Of a stretch of 64,000 nucleotides of DNA, positions 46,416-56,104 are shown piece by piece. Positions within the stretch are counted from its first letter, which is position 1. Each line of letters begins with the position of its first letter. The stretch comes from Endozoicomonas sp965196975. Lineage in GTDB: Bacteria > Pseudomonadota > Gammaproteobacteria > Pseudomonadales > Endozoicomonadaceae. The notes under the pieces were generated by a model. The model was not told the origin of the DNA. It ran no database searches and was given only the letters and a program-made list of their open reading frames with translations. The DNA lies in the NCBI RefSeq assembly GCF_965196975.1, contig NZ_OZ239981.1:1054001-1118000 (forward strand), in the 5' to 3' direction. The position numbers and the translations under genes are program-made.

Positions 46416-46578
46416 AAAATGAGAGCAGTAAAATGCTCAAAAATGATAGAACGGCAGCCAGAGGCTTAACAGGGCGCTTCAATGCCAGATACTCCAAATA
46501 GACACAAATCGGTAATACAGAAAAGCATGCCCGCAGAGATTGCTGTGAACATGCTGTAGTCAGCGATTTAGGTTGTGC

Positions 46579-47238
46579 CTATTCCTGAAACACGCACAGC
46601 ACCAGATGATGTCGGCGACGGGGGAGAATGGGTTCTGTCAGGAAAGGAAAAGTGATTCTGTTGCCAGTGCGAAGCCAGGCAAGAATCAAAAGGAGCAGAG
46701 GAACCAGCAAAGCTCCGGGTTCAATAAGCTGCAACTGAGCTTGAATCAGGTGATTACTCAGCTCGCATTCCGTATCGACGGGCTCGGGAATATCCTGTTG
46801 AATGCCTGAGTCGAGGGAACTCATGAAACCACTGGCAATATGATCAGCGTTAATCGGGCAGGTACTGCTCAATCCCGCCCGTTGCCACAGGCAAACAGCC
46901 AGTACCATACCGACCAGCAGTATGCACTGTCGGGCGATGGATCGTTGATGAGATTGGCTGAAATTTCTGCTGATCAACCTTTGGGTTCCACTCAGAAAGT
47001 TTCTATAGAACAAGTGATTATATCGATGATTGCAGGAATTGTGATCAGGTGGCGTCGAAGAAAAAGGTAACTTTTCAATTTGAAAAGACAATTGTCCAAA
47101 TGATAAGGCAAATTGCATTGCCTGCAGCCTGTGGAGCAAGTGGTTAAGCAATATCACCGACATTAATGCTGTTAGCGATGCAAGCAATTTGACTCGAATG
47201 TTATTGAGACTGACCATCTTGTTAGTGGTGCTGATCAT
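46579..47238 (-). CDS. Hypothetical membrane protein upstream of scsB
   Basis: The frame spans 219 codons, but the true start is unclear; the first half may be non-coding. The C-terminal half (to stop 46579) looks real: a signal-anchor (RQCILLVGMVLAVCLW), an acidic region with Cys (DSGIQQDIPEPVDTECELS), a second hydrophobic segment (ALLVPLLLLILAWL) and a conserved-looking end RRRHHLVLCVFQE. It lies upstream of scsB on the same strand and could belong to that operon. It could be a DUF2946-like metal-related protein, but I cannot confirm this. Confidence 0.5.
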   Translation of the reverse strand: MISTTNKMVSLNNIRVKLLASLTALMSVILLNHLLHRLQAMQFALSFGQLSFQIEKLPFSSTPPDHNSCNHRYNHLFYRNFLSGTQRLISRNFSQSHQRSIARQCILLVGMVLAVCLWQRAGLSSTCPINADHIASGFMSSLDSGIQQDIPEPVDTECELSNHLIQAQLQLIEPGALLVPLLLLILAWLRTGNRITFPFLTEPILPRRRHHLVLCVFQE

Positions 47239-47855
47239 TCCTGCAGGAATATTGTTGAAACCTGCTCAGTAATCAGACGAGCTGACGGTTTCTCTTGTAC
47301 CACAGGTGATTGGGTTGTGAATCCAGAGAGTATTCTGTCTCGAAATTTGATGGTTTCAAGGAGGCTAAATTATTTGCATAAATTACTCACGCCAGGCTCA
47401 CATTCTATGGATTTTGTATCAAATTATTTGTGGTTAGCTTTGCAGGTTATTAATAGTTATTGAATTTTTATCTTTCTGGTGCTGATTGTGGGGCTCAGAT
47501 GATCTGTATGTGATGTGGTTTTTCAGAATTAGCTACTTATTGAATTGTATTTTCTCTGGTTGTTTGGTCAATTTTGGGAATTATCCGTGAAAGTATCTGT
47601 CAAAGCAGTTGATTTACTGAAAGTACTGATTGGGCCATTGGCTTGATGGTAGGGGAATGGTTTTTATATTGCTTTTAGCCGGTTCAGCGTGGATGTTCAT
47701 AAAGAGTCAATGTTTGAAAGCCAAGCTGCTTTCTACGTTTCCTTTCATTAAAACTCCTGAATTAAATCAGGCTGAATTGTTTGCATTGCCTGTCATAGTG
47801 CTTTGGGAACCAAAGGTAGATTCTGGAAATTATAATTAAGTAATAGGGAAATGAT
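47239..47855. other. AT-rich stretch before the giant repeat protein
   Basis: About 600 AT-rich bases. It contains a doubtful 69-codon ORF at 47630-47839 that has no ribosome site. The region presumably carries the promoter of the 1476-residue gene, whose ribosome site AGGG lies about 8 bases before ATG 47856. Confidence 0.5.
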
Positions 47856-50800
47856 ATGGATTTGGCCAACACATATAGCAATTACTGTTTGATACCATCA
47901 TTGTCTCATGAAAAGACGGCTGCAGAGCCATCTTCAGGTATTCAACATAATGGCCGAATCACCCTTCCTGAATTACAGCCACCTGTTAGAGTCAACCCAA
48001 CCTTTACTGAATCGCCTGAGGCAGTGGATGGCAACGTGGAAGTCGTTCCATACAAGTCCACACGGGAGCGCGGGGTTGTAGTAGAGAGAATCGGCTGGTC
48101 ATTTAAAAAAATAGGGGTAAAAGCTGCGATCAAGACTCTATCTCTTCCAATAAAGCCATTAATTGGTATTGGCATTGGAAAGGGAATAACTGATTGTGAG
48201 GAACGGATTGCCAAAACAAGAGAAAGTGCCGATCTTTCATCATACCTTGCTGACCAATCTCGTGTAGACCCTTCAGTAGTAATTAAAGAAATTGATCAGT
48301 TTTGTGTTGCCGGTAATGCTACCAGGGTGGTTGAACTGATCAGAGAAACACTGAGTTCTTTGCACCAGGGAACAGATGAAAAAATTAGTGTGGCAGCAGA
48401 TGAACTGAAAATCATAGAGGGTTCCCGGGAGTTGGGAATGCTTAAAAACTTTGCATTACCTAATAGTGGAAAGTTATTTGATTTGGTTTCCATGTTTTTC
48501 TCGATTTTTTCCGACCTACGAACTGTGGTAGAAAATTTTTCGAAAGATTCGTCAGGGCAAAAGGCATATGAAGTTGATGCTGGTGAGGTTAGTTTTGAAT
48601 TTGATGGAAACCAATACTGTCTTCAAGGCATTGCACTTGTTTTTGAAGCGTTAACTCTTGATGCTGATGGCTCTCTGACGGTTAAAGTTCCAGAGGTTCG
48701 CGGAAAAATAAGTAGAAAAAGTGACCGTAGCCAACAAGAATATTGTCGATTCATTGTTGATTTTGAGATGACGTTCAAAGCCCCGTTAGGCAGGGGGCTT
48801 CATAATTTGCTTACTTGTGATGTAACTTCTATTCCCAGTGTTTTAAAAGAATTGGAATCAAAGTTATCCGATGTTGATCAGGCTGATGTTGATGCAGCTG
48901 CTGCAAAAGAAGTTGATTGCCCTGCTGTTGCTGCTGAAGGAGCAGCGGATGTTGATTCGTCCAATAATGGTTGGCCTGATGGTGATAGTGGTTACTCTGA
49001 TGAGGAGTTAGAGCTTGATGTACAAGTTGATCCATCTGATGTGGGCAGACTTGATGATTTATATACAGAGTTGAGGGCTGAAACTCCCAAAACTGTTGGT
49101 GAAGAACGTCATCATAAAGAAGACCCAATGGATGATCTGGTGGACTTCTCACTGAATCATTTTGCTGTCTTACCTCCGAGTTCGACAGTTTCCTCTGTAT
49201 CTGGAGAGGTGTCTGTTGAACTGGTCTTAAATGCTCTTTCTCCATTATTGGGCTTCGGATTGATAACTCAAAGGGATATTTCTACTAGTGAAGTGCAGGA
49301 GCTTGAGAAAAAGAAGCGAGCATACCAGGAGGAGCTTGAGGTTCTTGAGCCACTTATCGATTGTGTAACTAGTAGGCAAGTAGATGATAAGGATAGTTAT
49401 AACTATTATGCGTTAACTCTTAGCAGAGAATTACTTTATAAACGTCTGGAAATCGTACGTTATAACCTGGAAAAAACAAATCGAGCTATCAGAGATTTAG
49501 CCTGTAATCTGGCAATACCATGGTTTCAGCCAGATACAGGTGCTGATTTTATTCATCGTTCTCTGAATAACGTATCTAGGCTTTTATTTGGCTTTCGGCA
49601 TGCTTTTGGCCCTTGCCAACAAAGCGTTCCTATTGAGATTGAAGATCAGATTATTCCAATAGATGAACAGAAAGCGCTCAGGGTGAAGAATACGATATTA
49701 GAGGTTGAACCAGTAGCTTTTGGCGGTGATGGCGTGTTACAGATTCGTGTGCCCAGGGTGAGTTTTGTCCCATCGATTCTTCGAGAGAGTGAAGTTATTC
49801 AAGGTCCTGAAACCACGCTAACGGATGTTTTCATTGAAGTGAAGCCTCCTTTCGCAGCGATGGTTCATGATATTTTTACCATCGATTTTACGATAACCCC
49901 CCAAAAAAAGATGGCTCTCTCTGAGAAACATAAAGAAGCTGCTGATATATTGGATGCCTTCCAAATGGATGAAGGTAACGGTGCGAAGTTTTCGGATTTT
50001 TGCAACTTTACTATTCCACAGCTAGTTGGTTGGGAAGAGAACAGTCCTGAAAATGACACTCAGAATAAGTCTGACTCTCACCGGTTATGGCAGAATGAGA
50101 TGAGGTCTTTTTTAAAGGCAGGGCTAGGTGAATCTATTTATCGTGAGGTAATGCAAAATATAAGAAGCTGCCTGCCTGAATTGTCACCTTCAGATAATGA
50201 CTCAGAAATTGGTGATAAGGGAGAAGTAAGTGACCTCTTAAAATCTCATCCAGGCCACTCTCTGGAAGTTATTGACGTTCAATCCGGAACCATAAGGGAT
50301 AGCGAAGCCTCCTACGGAGGTACCTGCCACGGCCCTGAAGTTCAACACCACAGTGACCGACCTGAAGAGCCCTGCACTGCTGTTGATCTGAGTCAAGAAT
50401 TGAGATTGCCAGCTAACGTTGTTGACGTTGTTCAGGATGTTGAGTCATATACAGTCGATTGCAGTGAGCCAATGGAGTCAGCGAAACAAGATGATGTAAT
50501 TCCAGTGGATGATAATGAGGTGAAAACTGGTTCTGAATCGCCTTTATGGCTTCCTGAAGTTGGTTTTCACTTAAGTTCAACTCATTATGCTGAGCAAAGC
50601 CCTAAAGGTTTGACAGAGCTGTTTTCTGATGATGACACTGACACCTATGGTGCTAAAGGAACTACAGGGAGTCCAATAGAATATCAAGATCTGGATCTGG
50701 TCAGAAAAGCTGCTCAATTCGGTTCAGAAACGTCTGCAGTCGACGCGACGTTGACTGCTGGCTGGGCTCAGGAAGAAGTGAAACATCAGAGTGTGGCCAG

Positions 50801-52286
50801 CAGTGCTGAACCATTTGCAAAGCGGGGGATATTAGATCAGGTTATTGAGCAGGGCCTGTGTGCTACCACTGATTATGAAAATGTTATTCGTACGATCAAC
50901 GACTATGTAAAAACAGTGGTAGAAGGTGACCCTGAGTCATTGATAGAAGGACCTGTTTCTACCGCTACTCATGCCTCTCTGGTGGAGTTGGGTGAAACGG
51001 TCAGCATCCCGAATGATGATGTCAGTATCAGTAGTTCATGTAGCAGTCAGGAATGCTATAGCAGCCTGGAAAAATTCAGTGATAATACTTTTAGATGTGA
51101 TTCTGTTTATAGGAGCGCTCAACTTTCTGAGAACATTGAGGCTTCACAAAATTTTGAAACAATAGACCTTGACAGTGTCTCCGGGGAGTCAGAAGCTTGG
51201 GTGGATATCAGTGAAGATGAGTTCCGCTTTCATTCAGCACTTCAAATGCCTGACGATAATGATCAACGCTCATTTGATGATCCTGATGAGTGGACAACTT
51301 CTTTGCCGGGAAGCGTTGAGTGGCTAAAGAACAACTCTGAGAGTGTTGAAAGCAACAATAAGCCCAAGCAACAAGCCCCCTCTAGCACTGTGGATGATAC
51401 TGCCATCATGCATGCAGTAGAAGGCATTGATTTAGACATACCGTCAGGTACAGGAGACTCTCTTTTAGAAGGGGAGGTTTTTTTTCCTACTGGCGTTGAA
51501 CCACTGGATAATACGCAACCGGCTGTGCTTGAGGTGGTTCAGGCATCATTATCTGATGTTGTAACGAGTTCTATTGAGGCTCAAGATCAGAGCGTTATCG
51601 ACAGAGCTACGGCAGAGAGACTGTCAATTGACTCTGAGCTGCGAGTTGATACCGGTGACCTTATTGAGGCTCTGGTGGATTCTTCCTGGGGGCGGTGGCT
51701 TCTGGGCTGCCTGTTAGGTAGTCACCCCGTTCTCTTGGATATAAAGGGACAGCTCAACAATGGTGGTAAAATAGACCTGAGTTCTGCGAAAGTCGATTTA
51801 CCGAAAAGAACCTTTAATATACGTAAACACGTGGTGTGCAGCTTGGCTGCTAAAGCCATTAGGGATCGGCAGGTTCAGCTTGTTGATTCATGTGGTGGTC
51901 AACTGCGGGTTTCTAAAGCATGTCATCTTGATTCCTCCATACAGACCCCAGTCGCTGATCTTGATCAAGGTGATTCTTCCAATCAAGACCTGCGCAAGGA
52001 CTATATATACTCTGATTTTAAATTAGATACGGAGGACGTTATTGATGCCACGACTGAGTCCTCCTGGGGCCGATGGCTACTGGGCTGGTTGCTAGGTTGT
52101 GAATATGTCGCTCTTAAAATAGGGGTGCGACAAAATCAAGATGGAGAAATAGATCTCAGTACAGCCAAAATCACTTTGCCTGAGAGTTCGCTTAACATCC
52201 GTAAACATCTGGTATGCACACTTGCCGGCAAAGCAATTAGAGCGCGATATATCCGACCGTTTGTTGCTGGGCTTCAGGGTAGCTAA
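47856..52286 (+). CDS. Giant acidic repeat protein, effector-like, unknown family
   Basis: This 1476-residue protein has no signal peptide and no recognised domain. A hydrophobic stretch occurs at residues 85-110 (LSLPIKPLIGIGIGKGI). Two diverged domains lie around residues 245-325 and 590-680, each a set of beta strands ending in a PLGRGLHNLL / PFAAMVHDIF motif. Asp/Glu/Ser-rich linkers separate them. Near the C-terminus two tandem copies of about 80 residues (from about 1261 and 1385) share SSWGRWLLGxLLG and a later NIRKHxVCxLAxKAIR. Length, acidity and repeats suggest a secreted or host-targeted protein; this is inference. Own terminator follows. Confidence 0.75.
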   Translation: MDLANTYSNYCLIPSLSHEKTAAEPSSGIQHNGRITLPELQPPVRVNPTFTESPEAVDGNVEVVPYKSTRERGVVVERIGWSFKKIGVKAAIKTLSLPIKPLIGIGIGKGITDCEERIAKTRESADLSSYLADQSRVDPSVVIKEIDQFCVAGNATRVVELIRETLSSLHQGTDEKISVAADELKIIEGSRELGMLKNFALPNSGKLFDLVSMFFSIFSDLRTVVENFSKDSSGQKAYEVDAGEVSFEFDGNQYCLQGIALVFEALTLDADGSLTVKVPEVRGKISRKSDRSQQEYCRFIVDFEMTFKAPLGRGLHNLLTCDVTSIPSVLKELESKLSDVDQADVDAAAAKEVDCPAVAAEGAADVDSSNNGWPDGDSGYSDEELELDVQVDPSDVGRLDDLYTELRAETPKTVGEERHHKEDPMDDLVDFSLNHFAVLPPSSTVSSVSGEVSVELVLNALSPLLGFGLITQRDISTSEVQELEKKKRAYQEELEVLEPLIDCVTSRQVDDKDSYNYYALTLSRELLYKRLEIVRYNLEKTNRAIRDLACNLAIPWFQPDTGADFIHRSLNNVSRLLFGFRHAFGPCQQSVPIEIEDQIIPIDEQKALRVKNTILEVEPVAFGGDGVLQIRVPRVSFVPSILRESEVIQGPETTLTDVFIEVKPPFAAMVHDIFTIDFTITPQKKMALSEKHKEAADILDAFQMDEGNGAKFSDFCNFTIPQLVGWEENSPENDTQNKSDSHRLWQNEMRSFLKAGLGESIYREVMQNIRSCLPELSPSDNDSEIGDKGEVSDLLKSHPGHSLEVIDVQSGTIRDSEASYGGTCHGPEVQHHSDRPEEPCTAVDLSQELRLPANVVDVVQDVESYTVDCSEPMESAKQDDVIPVDDNEVKTGSESPLWLPEVGFHLSSTHYAEQSPKGLTELFSDDDTDTYGAKGTTGSPIEYQDLDLVRKAAQFGSETSAVDATLTAGWAQEEVKHQSVASSAEPFAKRGILDQVIEQGLCATTDYENVIRTINDYVKTVVEGDPESLIEGPVSTATHASLVELGETVSIPNDDVSISSSCSSQECYSSLEKFSDNTFRCDSVYRSAQLSENIEASQNFETIDLDSVSGESEAWVDISEDEFRFHSALQMPDDNDQRSFDDPDEWTTSLPGSVEWLKNNSESVESNNKPKQQAPSSTVDDTAIMHAVEGIDLDIPSGTGDSLLEGEVFFPTGVEPLDNTQPAVLEVVQASLSDVVTSSIEAQDQSVIDRATAERLSIDSELRVDTGDLIEALVDSSWGRWLLGCLLGSHPVLLDIKGQLNNGGKIDLSSAKVDLPKRTFNIRKHVVCSLAAKAIRDRQVQLVDSCGGQLRVSKACHLDSSIQTPVADLDQGDSSNQDLRKDYIYSDFKLDTEDVIDATTESSWGRWLLGWLLGCEYVALKIGVRQNQDGEIDLSTAKITLPESSLNIRKHLVCTLAGKAIRARYIRPFVAGLQGS

Positions 52287-52321
52287 AAGAGAGCTTTCAC
52301 TTGAGCACAAGCTCTCTTTTA
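52287..52321 (+). terminator. Terminator of the giant repeat protein gene
   Basis: AAAGAGAGCTT (52287-52297) and AAGCTCTCTTTT (52309-52320) pair around a short loop directly after the stop codon. Confidence 0.88.
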
Positions 52322-52447
52322 GTGCAATACGTCAAGCCTCAGAAGAGATATCAATGAGGTTGCTGATTTCCCTTGCAGCCAAGTGAGGAAAAAACTCGAG
52401 AGTTTGTGTAAAAAACACGATGAAGCGTCAAAACCCCTACGGCATCT

Positions 52448-53449
52448 TTAAAAATTTGCCTGAATCCGCTGCTGCAGATAATCGGCTGCAGTAATGGCCT
52501 TATACTTCTTCCTGGGTCCCTGGATCACCTCATTACGATTGGCCTGGCAGAAAAAAGCCATGGAATAGCGTGAACCCTGGTTTTCATCAGGCCAGGGCAT
52601 TCTGACTCGGTGCAGAGTGGATTTCAGCTGATCATCACTCCAGCGCATCAGCATATCGCCAATATTGCAGGTTATGATGCCGTCCATAGGAACCACATTA
52701 GTCCATTCGAGCTTGTTTTTACTGTCTTTACCCGGGCAAACCTGCAGTCCCCCCTGACCGGATTTTTGGAAAACCATGGTTAAACAGTCAAAGTCGGTGT
52801 GAGCGCCTGCACGCCAGATACCGGGTGTCGCTTTGCCTTCCATGGGGAGGTAGTGCAGCAGGCGCAAGGTGGATTGATAGTCTTCTGCCTGCCAGGTGTG
52901 CGCTTTGTGGAAAAAATCAGAAGGAAAGCCAAGCTTGTCGGCAAAACAGGAAAGTATATTCATACCCAGTTGCCAGCATTGCTGCTCAAAGGTCAATAAG
53001 AAATCTTGAAACCCGTCAATGGTCGTTGAATTTTCATGACTCTCTGGCCAGAGCCCTGACATATGGGGGCGGGTAATCTGATAGGACTCCTTACGGTCAG
53101 CTGTTCCGGTGGATGGGCGAACCTGAGCCTGAAACTCCCAGCCAGCATTCAGGCCATCTTTCAGTGGGTACTGCTCTTTTTCCGCCATAGGCAGACTGAA
53201 AAACTGCTCAGAGTACTGAAAAGCCTTATTGATATCAGTCAGCGCAATGGAATGATTTTTTATTTGAAAGAAACCCACTTCCACGGCGGCATGCCAGAGT
53301 TGTTCGGTTATTTCCGGTTTTCTCTCATTAAATCGACTGAGGTCAATGATTGGGATGGCTCTCTGATCGTTCTCGGTACCCCGACTGCCCAGGTTTTTTT
53401 CCAGATTCAATTCTGTCAGTGAATAGTTTTGCTGACTGGTGGTTTGCAT
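52448..53449 (-). CDS. 2OG-Fe(II) oxygenase, isopenicillin-N-synthase family
   Basis: This 333-residue cytosolic protein has the DIOX_N domain (IPIIDLSRFN, VGFFQIKNHSI) and the 2OG-Fe(II) domain. The iron ligands are visible as His-x-Asp in GAHTDFD and His in TLHRVR, and 2-oxoglutarate contact Arg in RYSMAFF. Substrate is unknown. It is last in a minus-strand cluster with an ABC importer, which suggests that it oxidises the imported compound or a metabolite of it. Similar oxygenases accompany purine-type catabolic genes in pseudomonads (recalled). Confidence 0.85.
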   Translation of the reverse strand: MQTTSQQNYSLTELNLEKNLGSRGTENDQRAIPIIDLSRFNERKPEITEQLWHAAVEVGFFQIKNHSIALTDINKAFQYSEQFFSLPMAEKEQYPLKDGLNAGWEFQAQVRPSTGTADRKESYQITRPHMSGLWPESHENSTTIDGFQDFLLTFEQQCWQLGMNILSCFADKLGFPSDFFHKAHTWQAEDYQSTLRLLHYLPMEGKATPGIWRAGAHTDFDCLTMVFQKSGQGGLQVCPGKDSKNKLEWTNVVPMDGIITCNIGDMLMRWSDDQLKSTLHRVRMPWPDENQGSRYSMAFFCQANRNEVIQGPRKKYKAITAADYLQQRIQANF

Positions 53450-53552
53450 TGTCCTTCTCCAATAGTTGGGCAGAATTGCCGTTATTGGAGCAATGCCTGA
53501 TTTCTGGAAGGAAATCTGCCGCTTCTACTCCAGAGTTGAAAAAAATAAAGGG

Positions 53553-54326
53553 TTACAGCTCTGTTTTGGTCAGGCTCCAGGCAAAGCCGATTTTCTGAAT
53601 CCACTGGACCAGCTTGAACAGGATCAGGCTGACGGCAGCGAGAAAGAACAGGGCGGCAAAAGCCTGTGGAATTTTAAAGTACGACGTTGAGAATTGAACG
53701 AAGTACCCCAGCCCCTGCTCAGCAGCGACAAACTCTGCGACCACAGCTCCAATAATCGACAGGGTAATGGCCACTTTCAGCCCGCTGAAAATATACGGGG
53801 TTGCGTAGGGGAGGCGAATTTGCCAGATCTCTTTATGCACCGGCGCTTTCAGCGACCGGGACAGTTCAATCAATTCTGGAGGCGTTGCCAGCATGCCGGT
53901 GGTTGCAGAAACCACCAGTGGGAAAAAAGTAATCAGGCAGGTAATGACCAGTCTTGGTGCTTCACCGGTGCCCAGAATAACAATTAACAGTGGCACAATG
54001 GCAACGACAGGTGTCGACTGAATGATGACCAGCAGTGGGTAAAGAGTTCGAGCCAGAAATCGGGAGCGTACCATCATCATGGCCATGGGAATACTGATGG
54101 CAATTGATAGCAGAAACCCCTGAAGGGCAATACTGACCGTAGCCCACAGGTGCCCAGCCCAACGCTGGCTTTCAACCTTGAAAAAAGCCTCGGCAATATC
54201 ACTGGGTGCAGGCAGGACAAATACCGGTACCTCAAACAGTCGACAGATCAACTCCCACAACGGAATCAAGCTGACCAGTGCGAGTATGGGCAGCACTTTA
54301 TGGGTGAGAAAGGTTTTCATGGTCAT
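53553..54326 (-). CDS. ABC transporter permease (SsuC/TauC/ThiX type)
   Basis: The product is 257 residues with about six transmembrane helices and the EAA-like loop ELSRSLKAPVHKEIWQIRLP that contacts the ATPase. It overlaps the ATPase gene by 4 bases. Family members transport sulfonates, thiamine precursors or nucleobase-like compounds. Part of a binding protein - ATPase - permease - oxygenase cluster. Confidence 0.9.
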   Translation of the reverse strand: MTMKTFLTHKVLPILALVSLIPLWELICRLFEVPVFVLPAPSDIAEAFFKVESQRWAGHLWATVSIALQGFLLSIAISIPMAMMMVRSRFLARTLYPLLVIIQSTPVVAIVPLLIVILGTGEAPRLVITCLITFFPLVVSATTGMLATPPELIELSRSLKAPVHKEIWQIRLPYATPYIFSGLKVAITLSIIGAVVAEFVAAEQGLGYFVQFSTSYFKIPQAFAALFFLAAVSLILFKLVQWIQKIGFAWSLTKTEL

Positions 54327-55102
54327 GCGGCCACCCTGTCAGTCTGATAAATGTAATCGCGCAGTACCCGCGTGTAATAGCCAAACTCAGGATGCTGTAA
54401 GGTATCCAGGGAGCGAGGTCTGGGCAGGTTGATTGTAATGTTGTCGACCAGCGTACCGGGTCTCTCACTCATGACCAGTACCCGGTCGGCCAGTAATACG
54501 GCCTCAGAGATCGAGTGAGTGATGAACAGAACGGTCTTGGGTTTTTCCCGCCAGAGGTCCAGAAGATCAAACCCCATCTGCTCACGGGTCAGTGCATCCA
54601 GTGCGGAGAAAGGTTCATCCATGATCAGAATATCCGGATCAAGCAACAGAGCGCGGGTAATACCTACCCGCTGTTGCATACCACCGGACAGCTCATCGGG
54701 GCGATGGTGAGCAAACGCTTCCAGACCCGCCATGGCCAGAAGGGCCATGGCCTGTTCACGATGACTTTGAGTAATGCGACCGTACTTGTGTTTTACCGGG
54801 AACAGCACGTTATCCATTACGTTCAGCCAGGGAAGGAGCACCGGCTTTTGAAAAACGATGCCCACATCCTCTCTGGGGCCATCAACCTGCTGGTCATAAA
54901 TCCGCACTGTTCCCTGGCTGGGGGTTATTAATCCCGAGAGCAATCTGAGCAGAGTCGACTTGCCACAGCCGGAGGGGCCGACGACAGCAACAAACTCATG
55001 CTGCTCAATGGTAAAATTGACATTATTGAGCGCCAGTACTTTTTCGCCAATGTCTTTCTCATAGCTGTGAGAAATGCCGGAAAACTCTACACAGTGTCGC
55101 AT
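54323..55102 (-). CDS. ABC transporter ATP-binding protein (SsuB/TauB/ThiZ type)
   Basis: The product is 259 residues with Walker A GPSGCGKST, signature LSGGMQQR, Walker B ILIMDEPFSALD and the switch His in FITHSISEA. It energises the permease encoded next. It lies 3 bases after the binding-protein gene, so one transcript is likely. Confidence 0.93.
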   Translation of the reverse strand: MRHCVEFSGISHSYEKDIGEKVLALNNVNFTIEQHEFVAVVGPSGCGKSTLLRLLSGLITPSQGTVRIYDQQVDGPREDVGIVFQKPVLLPWLNVMDNVLFPVKHKYGRITQSHREQAMALLAMAGLEAFAHHRPDELSGGMQQRVGITRALLLDPDILIMDEPFSALDALTREQMGFDLLDLWREKPKTVLFITHSISEAVLLADRVLVMSERPGTLVDNITINLPRPRSLDTLQHPEFGYYTRVLRDYIYQTDRVAA

Positions 55103-55105
55103 GTT

Positions 55106-56104
55106 TTACTCTCCGTTAAGGCTGTCCGGGGTTACGGCAGATGCGGGGTTAAAGCTGGCAATATCCAACTGTTGCGCCCGGGCAGTCCAGCTCCAGGTGG
55201 TTGCCAGCCGCTCTGGATCAAATTTGCCAAGCCCATGGGAAGCACTGGCATCGTTATATACCAGACCCTTGATGGCCTTGATGGTGTCAGCGGCAACCTG
55301 TACATCTACCTCGGGTACCTGTTTGTTAATGGCCACACCACTGGCTTCCGGGTTTTTCCAGGTGTAGTCAATCGCTTTGGCAAAAGCCTTGATAAAGCGT
55401 CTGGCAACATCAGGGCGTTCTGCAAGGAATCGGTCGGAGGCGACCAGAGCTGTTGAGTAAAACTCAAGGCCTGCGTCGTACCAGGGGAGTACTTCAAGGT
55501 CCTTTCCAGCATCTCTGGCCTGCTGGCGATAGCGCTCAGTGTCGGTCAGCCAGGAAATCACCAAATCTGTGCTTCCAGTCATCAGCATCGGGTTCAGGGC
55601 GCCCGGGTTGGCTTTCACCAGATTGATGCTCTCTTCTTCAACATTGTTCAAATCCAGAAGCAGGGGGAGAAAGATATTGGATGACGTAAAGGGAGAGGTG
55701 GCTATGGTTTTACCAGCGACGTCTTTCGCACTGTCGATGCCCGAGTCTTTGAGTACAAAGAAGGCGTGGGGCGCCTCACTGAAAACAGAGTAAACGGCAG
55801 TTACGGGTACCTGATCATTAGCCTTCGCCATCATCAGGGCAACCAGGTCGGCTTGGCCGATATCGGCGGTGCCGGTAGCCAGTTTACTGATGGCATCAGT
55901 AGACCCTCTTCCCTGCGCAATGTTTACTGCAATATCCTGCTCGGCAAAAAAGCCTTCATGTATGCCAACGTAAACGGGTGCCTTGTCACCGCCTGGCAGC
56001 CAGTCCAGCTGAAAGGTTACCTGGTCTGCGGCGATGGCCTGTGTGGAGGTAATGGCAAAGGCCAGTGAAGAGCAGAGTTTTCGTATCCATCGAGGTGTTG
56101 TCAT
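55106..56104 (-). CDS. NMT1/THI5-type ABC substrate-binding protein
   Basis: The product is 332 residues from ATG 56104 (MTTPRWIRKLC, with AGGA 9 bases upstream) and has a signal peptide ending near AIAA-DQV. The NMT1/THI5 fold is shown by FQLDWLPGGDKAPVYVGIHEGFF, GSTDAISKLATGTADIG and DYTWKNPEA. Such proteins bind pyrimidines, sulfonates or related small heterocycles. The specificity is not clear here. The divergent amidohydrolase suggests a purine-like or other N-heterocycle. Confidence 0.88.
   Translation of the reverse strand: MTTPRWIRKLCSSLAFAITSTQAIAADQVTFQLDWLPGGDKAPVYVGIHEGFFAEQDIAVNIAQGRGSTDAISKLATGTADIGQADLVALMMAKANDQVPVTAVYSVFSEAPHAFFVLKDSGIDSAKDVAGKTIATSPFTSSNIFLPLLLDLNNVEEESINLVKANPGALNPMLMTGSTDLVISWLTDTERYRQQARDAGKDLEVLPWYDAGLEFYSTALVASDRFLAERPDVARRFIKAFAKAIDYTWKNPEASGVAINKQVPEVDVQVAADTIKAIKGLVYNDASASHGLGKFDPERLATTWSWTARAQQLDIASFNPASAVTPDSLNGE

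Larger units (their letters stand above)
42773..46482 (-). pseudogene. scsB: ScsB/DsbD-type thiol:disulfide interchange protein, signal peptide cut by IS66 element
   Basis: Removing the IS66 element and one AAAATGAG copy restores a 700-residue protein. It starts at TTG 46482 with GGAG 9 bases upstream and has a signal peptide (MKRPVKPLAAVLSFLSILLL...MASA). The intact part has an N-terminal periplasmic domain, eight membrane segments with paired Cys (NIMPCVLPVLG, LATPCSAPFLG), and a C-terminal thioredoxin domain with ADWCITCK. It passes cytosolic reducing power to the periplasm. The remaining ORF 42773-44800 starts MASASEV, lacking the first 25 residues; the IS end puts a TGA stop just upstream. 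The N-terminal domain would then probably not be exported. Confidence 0.85.

Noticed and set aside
47630..47839. 69-codon ORF before the giant repeat gene
   Set aside because: No ribosome site and no recognised features; it may be chance in an AT-rich leader.
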